This document shows positions 55,583 to 64,000 of a stretch of 64,000 nt of DNA, piece by piece. Within the stretch, counting starts at the first letter, position 1. Each line of letters starts with the position of its first letter. The stretch is from Roseivirga ehrenbergii (GTDB taxonomy: Bacteria; Bacteroidota; Bacteroidia; Cytophagales; Cyclobacteriaceae): contig NZ_LQZQ01000052.1 in assembly GCF_001593005.1 (NCBI RefSeq), positions 1 to 64,000 of the forward strand, in the 5' to 3' direction. Under the pieces are notes generated by a model that saw only the letters and a program-made list of their open reading frames with translations, searched no databases and had not been told where the DNA came from. The position numbers and the translations under genes are program-made.

Positions 55583-56325
55583 TGATAGACCAACCTAAAG
55601 ATGACTTCATTTACGGAAGTCGGGCAATAATCGAAGCCATAAACGCTGGTAAAGAAATAGATAAGCTACTTCTACAAAAAGACGTTAAAAACGAACTTAC
55701 CACCGAATTGTTAATCGCTGCGCGCGACTTCAATATTCCGGTTCAGAAAGTACCCATTGAAAAACTGAACCGCATTACGCGAAAAAACCATCAGGGAGCA
55801 GTTGCCTTTGTTTCATCAGTAGTATATGCATCATTAGATAATATTATTTCTGAAGCTTACAGCAAAGGTGAGGTGCCTCTTTTGATTGTATTAGACCGTA
55901 TTACCGATGTCAGAAATTTTGGAGCCATTGCCCGAACAGCAGAATGTGTAGGCGCCCATGGAATTGTAATTCCATCGAGAGGAAATGCACAAGTGGGTAG
56001 CGATGCCATGAAAACTTCTGCAGGTGCTTTAAACTTTATTCCAGTTTGCCGAGCCGATAATTTAAAAACCACCCTTAGAGAAATTCGTGATAACGGAATC
56101 ACCGTTTTAGCCTGTACCGAAAAAGCCTCTGATTTGGTTTACCAACATGACCTTACCGTTCCTATTGCTTTGTTAATGGGCTCTGAAGAAGACGGCATTT
56201 CGCCTGAGTATCTAAAGCTTGCCGATCAGCTTTGTAAACTTCCTATTAAAGGAAATATAGAGTCGCTGAATGTGTCGGTAGCAACATCCGTAGTTTTATA
56301 CGAAGTAGTGAGACAGCGCGGTTAA
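55579..56325 (+). CDS. rlmB: TrmH/SpoU-family rRNA 2'-O-methyltransferase (RlmB-like)
   Basis: 248 residues. N-terminal SpoU substrate-binding domain (FIYGSRAIIEAINAGKEIDKL) and a C-terminal knotted SPOUT domain with ITDVRNFGAIARTAECVGAHG, ALLMGSEEDGIS and IKGNIESLNVSVATSVVLYE. In E. coli, RlmB methylates G2251 of 23S rRNA; the exact position is inferred here. The overlap with the GWxTD gene gives tight coupling. A bidirectional terminator follows. Confidence 0.93.
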   Translation: MMIDQPKDDFIYGSRAIIEAINAGKEIDKLLLQKDVKNELTTELLIAARDFNIPVQKVPIEKLNRITRKNHQGAVAFVSSVVYASLDNIISEAYSKGEVPLLIVLDRITDVRNFGAIARTAECVGAHGIVIPSRGNAQVGSDAMKTSAGALNFIPVCRADNLKTTLREIRDNGITVLACTEKASDLVYQHDLTVPIALLMGSEEDGISPEYLKLADQLCKLPIKGNIESLNVSVATSVVLYEVVRQRG

Positions 56326-56344
56326 GCGCTCGTTTTATAAAAAC

Positions 56345-56379
56345 AAAAATGGCTACCCTGATATAGAGTAGCCATTTTT
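56345..56379. terminator. Bidirectional terminator between rlmB and manC
   Basis: AAAAATGGCTAC (56345-56356) pairs perfectly with GTAGCCATTTTT (56368-56379). Poly-T lies on both strands, serving the convergent genes. Confidence 0.88.
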
Positions 56380-56400
56380 GTTTGACCTAAGTACTTAACT

Positions 56401-57471
56401 CTAGCTAAACTCTTCGCCTTTGGCTTTAGCATCGTGTAGAAATTCTCGGAATTTTTTCTCGGCATCCTTCTTACAAATGAGCACTACATTATCACTTTGC
56501 GTAATAAGGTAGCCATCTAAATCTTGCGCAACAATTAAGGTATCGGTTGGGCCTTTTACATAGCAATTTTTAGAGTTGTATAAAAGCGCCTTTGCATCTA
56601 CTACATTACCGTTGTCATCCTTGGCTTTAATTTCATGCAAGGAATCCCAACTCCCCAAGTCTGACCAATCAAAAGTGCCTTTCACCATAAAAACATTACT
56701 GGCCTTTTCCATAATACCGTAATCAATGGAAATACTCTTACATTGAGCATAAGCACTATTGATAAATTTTTGCTCTTCTGGGGTATAGTAAGCATCATTA
56801 CCTTCCTCAAAAATCATTGCTAAGTCAGTGAGGTGTTCATGTAAAGCCGCAATTATAGTTTCTACAGACCATATAAAAATTCCTGCGTTCCATACAAAAT
56901 CACCACTCTCCACAAATTTTTGAGCCAATTCAAGCTCTGGCTTTTCAGTAAATGTTTTTACTTTTTTCACCTTTTTCAAAGGGCTAGAATGGTACTGAAT
57001 ATAGCCATAGCCCGTTTCAGGCCTAGTGGGAACTATGCCCAGTGTAATCAATTTATCAGATCCACTTGCCGCTTTTATTGCCGTGCTTAAGTTTTTATTA
57101 AACAGGTTTTCCTTAAAAACCACATGGTCTGAAGGCGCCACAATCATTATTCCCTTTGGATCTTTTTTCTTGATTTTAAAAGCCGGATAGGCCACAGCTA
57201 CAGCGGTATTTCTTCCAATTGGCTCTAAAAGAATTTGGTCTTCAGAAAGCAGGGGAAGCTGCTCTTTTACTAAATCGTGGTAACGCTTGTTGGTAACTAT
57301 GTAGAAATTCTCTTCAGGACATACGGCCAAAAATCGGTCGTAAGTCATTTGAAGCAAAGTACGACCTGTGCCCAAAACATCTAAAAATTGTTTGGGTTTG
57401 TTCGCACGACTGTACGGCCAGAAGCGACTTCCAATGCCACCAGCCATAATCACTACATAATTGTGTTCCAT
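56401..57471 (-). CDS. manC: Mannose-1-phosphate guanylyltransferase
   Basis: 356 residues; the nucleotidyltransferase part without the C-terminal isomerase domain of bifunctional ManC/AlgA. Makes GDP-mannose from GTP and mannose-1-phosphate. The signature GGIGSRFWPYSRANKPKQF binds GTP; IVAPSDHVVF and FTEKPELELAQKF are also typical. One base separates its start from the stop of the kdsD gene. GDP-mannose and KDO-type sugars point to cell-surface polysaccharide synthesis. Confidence 0.94.
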   Translation of the reverse strand: MEHNYVVIMAGGIGSRFWPYSRANKPKQFLDVLGTGRTLLQMTYDRFLAVCPEENFYIVTNKRYHDLVKEQLPLLSEDQILLEPIGRNTAVAVAYPAFKIKKKDPKGIMIVAPSDHVVFKENLFNKNLSTAIKAASGSDKLITLGIVPTRPETGYGYIQYHSSPLKKVKKVKTFTEKPELELAQKFVESGDFVWNAGIFIWSVETIIAALHEHLTDLAMIFEEGNDAYYTPEEQKFINSAYAQCKSISIDYGIMEKASNVFMVKGTFDWSDLGSWDSLHEIKAKDDNGNVVDAKALLYNSKNCYVKGPTDTLIVAQDLDGYLITQSDNVVLICKKDAEKKFREFLHDAKAKGEEFS

Positions 57472-57472
57472 G

Positions 57473-58444
57473 CTATACTATTCCTTCGTTTATCAAATCC
57501 TGAATATGGATAAACCCAACGATACTTTCAGCATCATCTAAAACTACCAAATGGTTGATTGAATGTTCTCTCATTTGGTTCATGGCTCGCAAAGCAAATT
57601 CTCCTTTTACTATCGTTTTAGGGTTTTTAGTCATTACCTCGGCCACAGTCCTGTGCTCAAAACTCATGTCTTTCTCGATCATTCGCCTGATATCTCCATC
57701 AGTAAAAATCCCCGTCAGTTTTCCATTATTATCCACAACGGCTGTTGCCCCTAAACGTTTCTTAGAAATCTCAAGAATGCTCTCTTTTACCAAATCTGTT
57801 TCTTTCACAATTGGTAAACCATTTTTAGGATAAATGTCCTCTACTTTCAAGTAGAGCTGTTTTCCCAATGACCCTCCGGGGTGGTATTTTGCAAAATCTT
57901 CGCTGGTAAACCCTCGACACTCTAATAAACAAACAGCTAGGGCATCGCCCAAAGCCATATGCGCAGTAGTACTGGTGGTGGGGGCCAAATTATTTGGATC
58001 AGCTTCCTTATCAATTGTGGCATTCAATACGTGGTCTGCTTGTTTAGCTAAGTCAGAATCCAGATTGCTCACCAAGGCAATAAGTTTTGCTCCCGTTCTT
58101 TTTATTAGCGGAACCAGCACTTTTATTTCTGGTGTGTTACCACTCTTGGAAATGCAAATTACAGCATCATTTGGTTGTACCATTCCCAAATCACCATGAA
58201 TGGCGTCTGCGGCATGCATAAAAAGAGAAGGCGTTCCTGTGGAATTTAAGGTCGCTACAATCTTATTTGCAACAATAGCGCTCTTTCCTACCCCCGTTAT
58301 AACCACCCTTCCTTCTAATTTTAGAATCAATGAAACGATGGCTTCAAAACCCTCGTCAATGAATTCAGAAATTTGTCTAATAGCGTCCGCTTCTTTGAGA
58401 AGAGTATTTTTGGCTGTAGTTTGAATATTTTTTGCTAATTTCAA
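57473..58444 (-). CDS. kdsD: Arabinose-5-phosphate isomerase (KpsF/GutQ family)
   Basis: 323 residues. SIS domain at about 35-170 (ITGVGKSAIVANKIVATLNSTGTPS, CISKSGNTPEI) and two CBS domains (about 206-323). Converts ribulose-5-phosphate to arabinose-5-phosphate for KDO in lipopolysaccharide. Translation appears to start at TTG 58444, since no in-frame ATG is available upstream. A TATCTTTG promoter element lies 26 bp before it. It is divergent to recQ and co-transcribed with manC. Confidence 0.93.
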   Translation of the reverse strand: MKLAKNIQTTAKNTLLKEADAIRQISEFIDEGFEAIVSLILKLEGRVVITGVGKSAIVANKIVATLNSTGTPSLFMHAADAIHGDLGMVQPNDAVICISKSGNTPEIKVLVPLIKRTGAKLIALVSNLDSDLAKQADHVLNATIDKEADPNNLAPTTSTTAHMALGDALAVCLLECRGFTSEDFAKYHPGGSLGKQLYLKVEDIYPKNGLPIVKETDLVKESILEISKKRLGATAVVDNNGKLTGIFTDGDIRRMIEKDMSFEHRTVAEVMTKNPKTIVKGEFALRAMNQMREHSINHLVVLDDAESIVGFIHIQDLINEGIV

Positions 58445-58470
58445 CTTAATGGCGTTTGAAACATACGCGA

Positions 58471-58478
58471 CAAAGATA
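58471..58478 (-). promoter_or_regulatory. -7 element of kdsD-manC
   Basis: TATCTTTG on the minus strand matches TAnnTTTG. No -33 TTG was found at 17-21 bp. Confidence 0.45.
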
Positions 58479-58525
58479 AGGATTCGCTCAAACGTTTTTT
58501 AAAACTGGATATATTTATAGGAAGT

Positions 58526-60715
58526 GTGGAGGAATTAAGAAAAAAATTAAAAGAAGTATTCGGTTACGATACCTTTAGAGGCAACCAAGAACCAGTCATA
58601 AAAAATATTCTCGCAGGTAAAAATACCTTCGTGATTATGCCCACTGGAGCGGGTAAATCAATGTGTTATCAGTTACCAGCGATTGTTAGGCCTGGAACGG
58701 CCATTGTAATATCGCCTTTGATTGCCCTGATGAAAAATCAGGTAGATCAAATGAATGCTGTGGGAATCAATGCCCGTTTCTTGAATTCGACTTTAACAAA
58801 AAGTCAGATCAACAAACTCAAAAAAGCAGTTCTCGCTGGAGAAGTAAAATTGCTTTATGTAGCACCAGAGTCGCTTACTAAAGAAGAAAACGTAGAGTTT
58901 CTTAAGCAAGCGGACATTTCTTTTGCGGCCATTGATGAAGCCCACTGTATTTCTGAATGGGGACATGACTTTAGACCAGAATACCGCAGAATTAAAAGTA
59001 TAATCGATCAGTTAGGAGATTTACCCATTATTGCGCTTACCGCTACAGCTACTCCAAAAGTACAGCTAGACATTCAGCGTAACCTGCAAATGGAAGAGGC
59101 CGACCTTTTCAAGTCGTCATTCAACCGCGAAAACCTTTATTACGAAGTTAGACCCAAGAAATCGATCAAAAAACAACTGATCAAGTTCATGAGGGAAAAC
59201 AAAGGCAAATCGGGAATTATCTATTGCCTTAGTCGTAAAAAAGTAGAAGAAATTGCAAACTTTCTTCAAGTAAACGGCTTTAACGCCAGACCTTATCATG
59301 CAGGCTTCGATCCTGAGGTTCGAATAAAAAACCAAGATGATTTTCTTAATGAAGAAGTAGATGTAATTGTAGCTACCATTGCTTTTGGAATGGGAATTGA
59401 CAAACCCGATGTTAGGTTTGTTATCCACTACGATGTACCAAAATCACTTGAAGGCTATTACCAAGAAACTGGTCGTGCGGGTAGAGATGGCCTCGAAGGT
59501 CAGTGCATAATGTTCTACAGCTATTCAGACATTATGAAGCTGGAGAAATTCAACAAAGACAAGCCAGTTACTGAGAAAGAAAACTCCAAAATTCTGCTCG
59601 ATGAAATGAGTTATTACTCGGAATCGACAGTGTGTAGGAGAAAACAATTGCTCCACTATTTTGGCGAAGAATACGATGACACCCAATGTCGTGAAAGCGG
59701 CATGTGCGACAACTGTAAATATGAGCGCGAAGAATACGAAGCGCAAGATTATATCAAAACAGCCATTCAGGCTGTAACCGAAACGGACGAAAGGTTTGGC
59801 TTAGGACACATTGTAAATGTAATTCGAGGCTCTCAGAATCAGTATATTAAAAGCTATAAGCACAACAAGCTTCCGGTTTTTGGAGCCGGAAAAACCCAAG
59901 AGGAAAGTTTCTGGAAATCTGTTGTACGCCAAACCTTACTTTATGAATTCTTGGCCAAAGACATTGAAAATGTTGGAGTTTTAAAGCTTACGCAAAAAGG
60001 AAAAGACTTCTTAAAAAACCCATATTCATTTAAGCTCACTAAAGATCACGATTTTAGTGATGTAGACTTGGGCGAAGATGATGGCAATGAAGTGACCCAC
60101 CAAACCACTACTGGTCAGTCGTACGATAAAGTACTCTTTGATTTGCTAAAAGCAGAACAACGAAAAGTAGCCAAAGAACATGATTTACCGCCATACGCCA
60201 TTGTTCAAGAGCCATCTTTACAAGAAATGGCTACCACTTATCCCACTACGGAAGAAGCACTGAGCAATGTAAATGGCATTGGAATGGGTAAAGTGAAAAA
60301 ATTTGGCGCGCCATTCCTTAAAATCATCAATAAGTACGTTGAAGACAACGACATTGATACGGAAGATGTGGTTGTGATCAAATCGTCTGGTTCTAAATCC
60401 AAAAACAAAATCTATATCATTCAGCAGATCGATAGAAAAATTGATCTGGAAGAAGTAGCTGATATGAAAGGCTGGACCATGGAGACTTTGTTGGACGAAA
60501 TGGAAATTATTTGTTTTTCAGGCACCAAGCTTAACCTTGATTACTATTTGGAAGAAATCATGGATGAAGATCGTGAAGAAGACATTCTCGATTACTTCTT
60601 AAATGCTGAAAGTGATGATATTCAGTTGGCGCTTGAGGAATTCGCAGATGAAGACGTTTCTGAAGAAGACCTTCGTTTGGTGAGAATAAAATTCCATTCA
60701 GAATACGCAAATTAA
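58526..60715 (+). CDS. recQ: RecQ ATP-dependent DNA helicase
   Basis: 729 residues. SF2 helicase: Walker A PTGAGKS (39-45), DEAH box AIDEAHCISEWGHDFRPEY near 137, motif V/VI around VATIAFGMGIDKPDVRFVIH and YYQETGRAGRDG. The zinc-binding cysteines are in VCRRKQLLHYFGEEYDDTQC and GMCDNC, then a winged-helix region and an HRDC domain (about 525-600). A C-terminal acidic extension follows. Unwinds DNA with 3'-5' polarity in recombination repair. Translation starts at GTG 58526. It leads the plus-strand run recQ-purD-PSP1-gldH. Confidence 0.96.
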   Translation: MEELRKKLKEVFGYDTFRGNQEPVIKNILAGKNTFVIMPTGAGKSMCYQLPAIVRPGTAIVISPLIALMKNQVDQMNAVGINARFLNSTLTKSQINKLKKAVLAGEVKLLYVAPESLTKEENVEFLKQADISFAAIDEAHCISEWGHDFRPEYRRIKSIIDQLGDLPIIALTATATPKVQLDIQRNLQMEEADLFKSSFNRENLYYEVRPKKSIKKQLIKFMRENKGKSGIIYCLSRKKVEEIANFLQVNGFNARPYHAGFDPEVRIKNQDDFLNEEVDVIVATIAFGMGIDKPDVRFVIHYDVPKSLEGYYQETGRAGRDGLEGQCIMFYSYSDIMKLEKFNKDKPVTEKENSKILLDEMSYYSESTVCRRKQLLHYFGEEYDDTQCRESGMCDNCKYEREEYEAQDYIKTAIQAVTETDERFGLGHIVNVIRGSQNQYIKSYKHNKLPVFGAGKTQEESFWKSVVRQTLLYEFLAKDIENVGVLKLTQKGKDFLKNPYSFKLTKDHDFSDVDLGEDDGNEVTHQTTTGQSYDKVLFDLLKAEQRKVAKEHDLPPYAIVQEPSLQEMATTYPTTEEALSNVNGIGMGKVKKFGAPFLKIINKYVEDNDIDTEDVVVIKSSGSKSKNKIYIIQQIDRKIDLEEVADMKGWTMETLLDEMEIICFSGTKLNLDYYLEEIMDEDREEDILDYFLNAESDDIQLALEEFADEDVSEEDLRLVRIKFHSEYAN

Positions 60716-60747
60716 TTACCTTTACCGCTTCAAAAACTTCAAATTTC

Positions 60748-62037
60748 ATGAACATTCTTGTGTTGGGCAGTGGCGGACGCGAACATGCTTTTGCTTGGAA
60801 AATCTCGCAAAGCCCACGTTGTAATAAACTGTTTGTTGCCCCTGGAAATGCAGGTACAGCAAGCATTGCCGAAAACGTAAATATTAAAGTAACCGATTTT
60901 AAAACCATCGGTGAATTTGTAATAGAAAACCAGATTGACTTAGTAGTTGTTGGGCCAGAAGACCCTTTGGTAAATGGCATTCGTGATTATTTTGAAAAAG
61001 ACAGTCAGCTTAAGAATGTGCTATTGGTTGGGCCAGGAGCCGCTGGTGCTCAATTGGAAGGCAGTAAAGACTTCTCGAAAGACTTCATGAATCGCCATGG
61101 GGTTCCAACTGCAAAGTCTAAAACCTTTACTATTGACACCCTGGAAGAAGGACTCAATTACGTTTCGAGTCACCCAACACCTATCGTGTTAAAAGCTGAT
61201 GGTTTGGCTGCAGGTAAGGGAGTAATTATTTCCGAAACCGCAGAACACGCTCGTGAAACGCTAAAAGAAATGCTGGTAGATGCCAAGTTTGGTGAAGCAT
61301 CAAGTCGCGTAGTAGTTGAGCAGTTTTTACACGGAATCGAGCTGTCAGTTTTCGTATTGAGCGATGGCTCTAACTATAAAATTCTTCCCGAGGCCAAAGA
61401 TTATAAACGCATTGGAGAGAAAGATACGGGTTTAAATACTGGAGGAATGGGTGCCATTTCACCTGTCCCTTTCGCTACCAAAGAGTTTTTAACTAAGGTA
61501 GAAGAGAGAGTGATTAAGCCAACCATCAATGGTTTGAAACAAGAAGGCATCGACTACAAAGGCTTCCTTTTCATCGGTTTAATGAATATGGAAGGTGAGC
61601 CTTACGTAATTGAATATAACGTTCGAATGGGCGACCCCGAAACGCAGTCCGTATTGTCTAGAATCGACTCTGATCTATTAGAGATTTTAGAAGGTTCAGC
61701 CAATGGAACTCTCCATAAAAAGAGCTTCAGTGTTAGCCCTCAAACGGCTACTACTGTGGTAATGGTGGCAGGCGGTTATCCTGAAGCTTATGAAAAAGGC
61801 AAAGAAATTTCAGGAATTGAAATGGTAAATGAGGCCACTGTTTTTCATGCAGGAACTCAACTGAACGCTTCTAACCAAGTATTGACCAATGGCGGTAGAG
61901 TATTGGCGGTTACAGGCATGGGCGCATCGGTAGAAAAAGCCCTTGAAAATGCGTATAATGGGGTGAACAAAATTTCTTGGCAAGACGAATATCACAGAAC
62001 CGATATTGGCCAAGACATTTTGAAATTATTAAAATAA
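60748..62037 (+). CDS. purD: Phosphoribosylamine-glycine ligase
   Basis: 429 residues, normal length. ATP-grasp enzyme joining glycine to phosphoribosylamine in purine synthesis. N-terminal VLGSGGREHAFAWKI, ATP-binding PIVLKADGLAAGKGVII, and NVRMGDPETQSVL are diagnostic. It lies 32 bp after recQ and 34 bp before the PSP1 gene. Confidence 0.97.
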   Translation: MNILVLGSGGREHAFAWKISQSPRCNKLFVAPGNAGTASIAENVNIKVTDFKTIGEFVIENQIDLVVVGPEDPLVNGIRDYFEKDSQLKNVLLVGPGAAGAQLEGSKDFSKDFMNRHGVPTAKSKTFTIDTLEEGLNYVSSHPTPIVLKADGLAAGKGVIISETAEHARETLKEMLVDAKFGEASSRVVVEQFLHGIELSVFVLSDGSNYKILPEAKDYKRIGEKDTGLNTGGMGAISPVPFATKEFLTKVEERVIKPTINGLKQEGIDYKGFLFIGLMNMEGEPYVIEYNVRMGDPETQSVLSRIDSDLLEILEGSANGTLHKKSFSVSPQTATTVVMVAGGYPEAYEKGKEISGIEMVNEATVFHAGTQLNASNQVLTNGGRVLAVTGMGASVEKALENAYNGVNKISWQDEYHRTDIGQDILKLLK

Positions 62038-62071
62038 CGATTTAACGGCCGAAAGGTCTTAAATATAATAT

Positions 62072-63262
62072 ATGAGCTGTAGTTGTGGAGTAAGTACCGA
62101 AGGGGAAGTCTCTGGCTGCAACAATAACGGAGGCTGTTCAACCGGGGGTTGTAACAAAATGAATGTCTTCGACTGGCTGTCCAATATGGACATGCCCGCT
62201 GTAGACACTTTCGATATTGTAGAGGTTAGATTCAAAAACGGCAGAAAGGAATTCTTCCGTAATACAGATAACATAGATTTTGTTACTGGCGATGCCGTTA
62301 TTGTAGATGTACCAAGTGGCCACCATTTGGGTTATGTTTCTATGCAGGGCGAACTGGTAAGGCTCCAAATGCAAAAGAAAAAAGTAGCCAACAACGATGA
62401 AATCAAGAAGATTTATCGAAAAGCTACGCTCAAAGACCTTGAAAAATATGACAGCGTAAGAAAGCGCGACATGCCTACCATGTTCCGTACTCGTCAAATT
62501 ATTCAAGACCAGAAACTGAACATGAAACTCACCGATGTTGAGTTTCAGGCAGACAATACAAAAGCTACTTTTTACTATTCAGCAGAAGATCGCGTTGACT
62601 TTAGAGAACTGATCAAAGTTTTGGCCAGTGAATTCAAAATCCGTGTCGAAATGAAACAAATCAGCCTTAGGCAAGAGGCGGGTCGTTTGGGCGGAATAGG
62701 CTCTTGCGGAAGAGAATTGTGCTGCTCTACCTGGCTGAACGAATTTAAAAGTGTGAGCACCAGTGCTGCTCGTTACCAAAACCTAAGCTTAAACCCGGGC
62801 AAACTTTCTGGGCAGTGTGGCCGACTAAAGTGTTGCCTCAACTACGAGCTTGAAACTTATATGGAAGCTTTGGAAGATATTCCAGAAGTGACCAAGCTAA
62901 AAACTAAGGTAGGAGATGCCAAGCTTCAAAAAACAGACATTTTCAGAAAAATCATGTGGTTTGGCTACGATGGCGAAAACACTTGGCACCCTATTGATGC
63001 CCATAGAGTGGCTGAGATAAAAGAAATGAATGAAAAAGGGGTGATTCCTGAAACCCTGACCTTAGACGAACTTGAGATTAAAGATTTGAGCGATGTGGGC
63101 ATTAACCGCGACCTTGAAAAAATGGACAAAAAGTTCAAGCAAAAAGACAAGGGAACAAATAATCCAGGAGGTAAAAAGAGAAACCTTAACTCCAAAAACA
63201 GAAATAGGAGTAACAAGAATAGAAGCCGAAATAAGAACAAAAATAACAGGCCAGAAAAATGA
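62072..63262 (+). CDS. PSP1/RicT-like protein with Cys-rich head and basic tail
   Basis: 396 residues. The PSP1 domain (about 50-310) contains FDIVEVRFKNGRKEFF, ISLRQEAGRLGGIGSCGRELCC and SGQCGRLKCCLNYE, as in B. subtilis RicT (YaaT), which works with other Ric proteins and iron-sulfur clusters in mRNA processing. The N-terminus adds cysteines 3, 5, 16, 22 and 27 among Gly/Ser/Asn, a possible metal site. The last 40 or so residues are almost only Lys, Arg and Asn, suggesting RNA contact. The stop overlaps the gldH start by 4 bp, so the two are coupled. Confidence 0.88.
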   Translation: MSCSCGVSTEGEVSGCNNNGGCSTGGCNKMNVFDWLSNMDMPAVDTFDIVEVRFKNGRKEFFRNTDNIDFVTGDAVIVDVPSGHHLGYVSMQGELVRLQMQKKKVANNDEIKKIYRKATLKDLEKYDSVRKRDMPTMFRTRQIIQDQKLNMKLTDVEFQADNTKATFYYSAEDRVDFRELIKVLASEFKIRVEMKQISLRQEAGRLGGIGSCGRELCCSTWLNEFKSVSTSAARYQNLSLNPGKLSGQCGRLKCCLNYELETYMEALEDIPEVTKLKTKVGDAKLQKTDIFRKIMWFGYDGENTWHPIDAHRVAEIKEMNEKGVIPETLTLDELEIKDLSDVGINRDLEKMDKKFKQKDKGTNNPGGKKRNLNSKNRNRSNKNRSRNKNKNNRPEK

Positions 63263-63729
63263 GACGAGTACAATGGCTTTGCCTGTTAACTTTGGTGGCC
63301 GCATTAAGCGCCTGCGATCGGTACAAAATTTACGAAGAGGTGTATGATTTTGAGGCTGCCGTCTGGAATATGGATACCATACCTGAATTCGAGTTTAAAA
63401 TTGAAGACAGCCAACCCAAAAGAATACTGTTGAACGTTCGTAATTCAATTGATTTTAAATCTCAAAACCTCTACCTCACTTATTACTTGCTGAACGAACA
63501 AGGCACAGAAATCAAGTCTGAGTTAATCAATATTCAATTGTTTGACCCCATTACAGGAAAGCCATCTGGCAAAGGCAATAGCATTTTTCAACACGAAATA
63601 GAGATTCTTCCTGCCTACACCTTTCCCAAAACAGGGGCCTACAAAATAAAAGTAGCCCAATATATGCGCGAAGCTAACTTGCAGGAAATTCCATCTGTGG
63701 GGGTTCGGGTGGAGGAAGCTGCGAATTAG
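63259..63729 (+). CDS. gldH: Gliding motility lipoprotein GldH
   Basis: 156 residues. Lipoprotein signal with Cys19 (VAALSAC). The body matches GldH: VYDFEAAVWNMDTIPEFEFKI, NLYLTYYLLNEQG and HEIEILPAYTFPKTGAYKIKVAQYMR. GldH is needed for gliding in Flavobacterium and accompanies the GldKLMN/T9SS machinery in the envelope, which fits the T9SS cargo found at 8.6-23.4 kb. It is translationally coupled to the PSP1 gene and overlaps the end of the convergent gene by 4 bp. Confidence 0.92.
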   Translation: MRRVQWLCLLTLVAALSACDRYKIYEEVYDFEAAVWNMDTIPEFEFKIEDSQPKRILLNVRNSIDFKSQNLYLTYYLLNEQGTEIKSELINIQLFDPITGKPSGKGNSIFQHEIEILPAYTFPKTGAYKIKVAQYMREANLQEIPSVGVRVEEAAN

Positions 63730-64000
63730 TTTGATTCTTGAACCGCCTCCACCAAACGGCCTATATTCTCTTTTACGACTTGAGGGTTCTGCCAAAAATT
63801 TCGGCTATGCACAAACCTGTATTTCCATTCTTTCGACTCTAATAGAAATGGCTTGTAAACAAAACTGTCCTTAACCGTAGCGCTTTCATAAAATACGTTA
63901 TCGTCTGTCATTAAAACACCTTTGTATTTCCCCCTCCACTTTAAAGAAAGGTCGGCAAAAGGAAGTTCCTCGGTGAATTTTATGGGGAAGTCTTTCTCCC
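63726..64000 (-). CDS. C-terminal part of a protein cut by the window end
   Basis: The frame is open from the window edge to the stop at 63726, so the start lies beyond 64000; an internal Met at 63911 is not a likely start. The visible 91 residues include FADLSLKWRGKYKGVLM, DNVFYESATVKDSFVYKPFLL and EWKYRFVHSRNFWQNPQVV. The last part resembles the C-terminal nuclease-like (Vsr/DUF559-type) end found on some SF1 helicases, but the assignment is weak. Confidence 0.55.
   Translation of the reverse strand, partial: EKDFPIKFTEELPFADLSLKWRGKYKGVLMTDDNVFYESATVKDSFVYKPFLLESKEWKYRFVHSRNFWQNPQVVKENIGRLVEAVQESN

Overview
The window looks like a chromosomal segment of a marine-type member of the Bacteroidota, most likely order Cytophagales. 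The evidence is a type IX secretion (T9SS) cargo with a gliding-motility C-terminal domain, PorP/SprF and GldH proteins, split atpDC genes, and many promoters of the Bacteroidota form TAnnTTTG with an upstream TTG/TTTG. The species is not identifiable from the sequence alone.

Layout. 1-6.7 kb: a free-standing TonB-plug lipoprotein, a 2OG-Fe(II) dioxygenase, atpDC, a sensor kinase, a PLP decarboxylase and a polytopic membrane protein. 6.8-26.8 kb: a surface-protein cassette on the minus strand. It reads TPR histidine kinase, LytTR response regulator, an intergenic region with repeats and candidate LytTR operators, a giant secreted protein of about 4,940 residues, and a PorP/SprF-OmpA fusion, closed by a terminator. 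27.1-28.4 kb: a DUF3472-type lipoprotein. 28.4-43.4 kb: a PurF-like amidophosphoribosyltransferase and complex I genes in two blocks (nuoHIJKLMN and nuoABCD). The blocks are separated by murI, tRNA-Lys and an SH3/TPR membrane protein; nuoEFG are not present. 43.4-50.3 kb: LON-domain protein, icd, panB, an MscS channel, a PyrR-like phosphoribosyltransferase, an Lrp regulator, a TPR protein and a small membrane protein. 50.5-64 kb: a DUF2723 membrane protein, a methyltransferase, a GWxTD protein with rlmB, manC with kdsD, then recQ-purD-PSP1/RicT-like-gldH and a gene cut by the window end.

The most interesting region is the 6.8-26.8 kb cassette. In the giant protein, three Ig-like domains each appear to be split by an inserted seven-bladed beta-propeller. 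Its upstream region carries two pairs of 9-bp direct repeats with 12-bp spacers, the geometry expected of LytTR-family operators, next to a LytTR regulator gene. A testable model is that the kinase/regulator pair controls production of the giant surface protein, which leaves through the T9SS with the help of the co-transcribed PorP-OmpA protein. The second notable system is a complex I without its NADH-oxidising module in this window, whose NuoI has a long repetitive basic tail.
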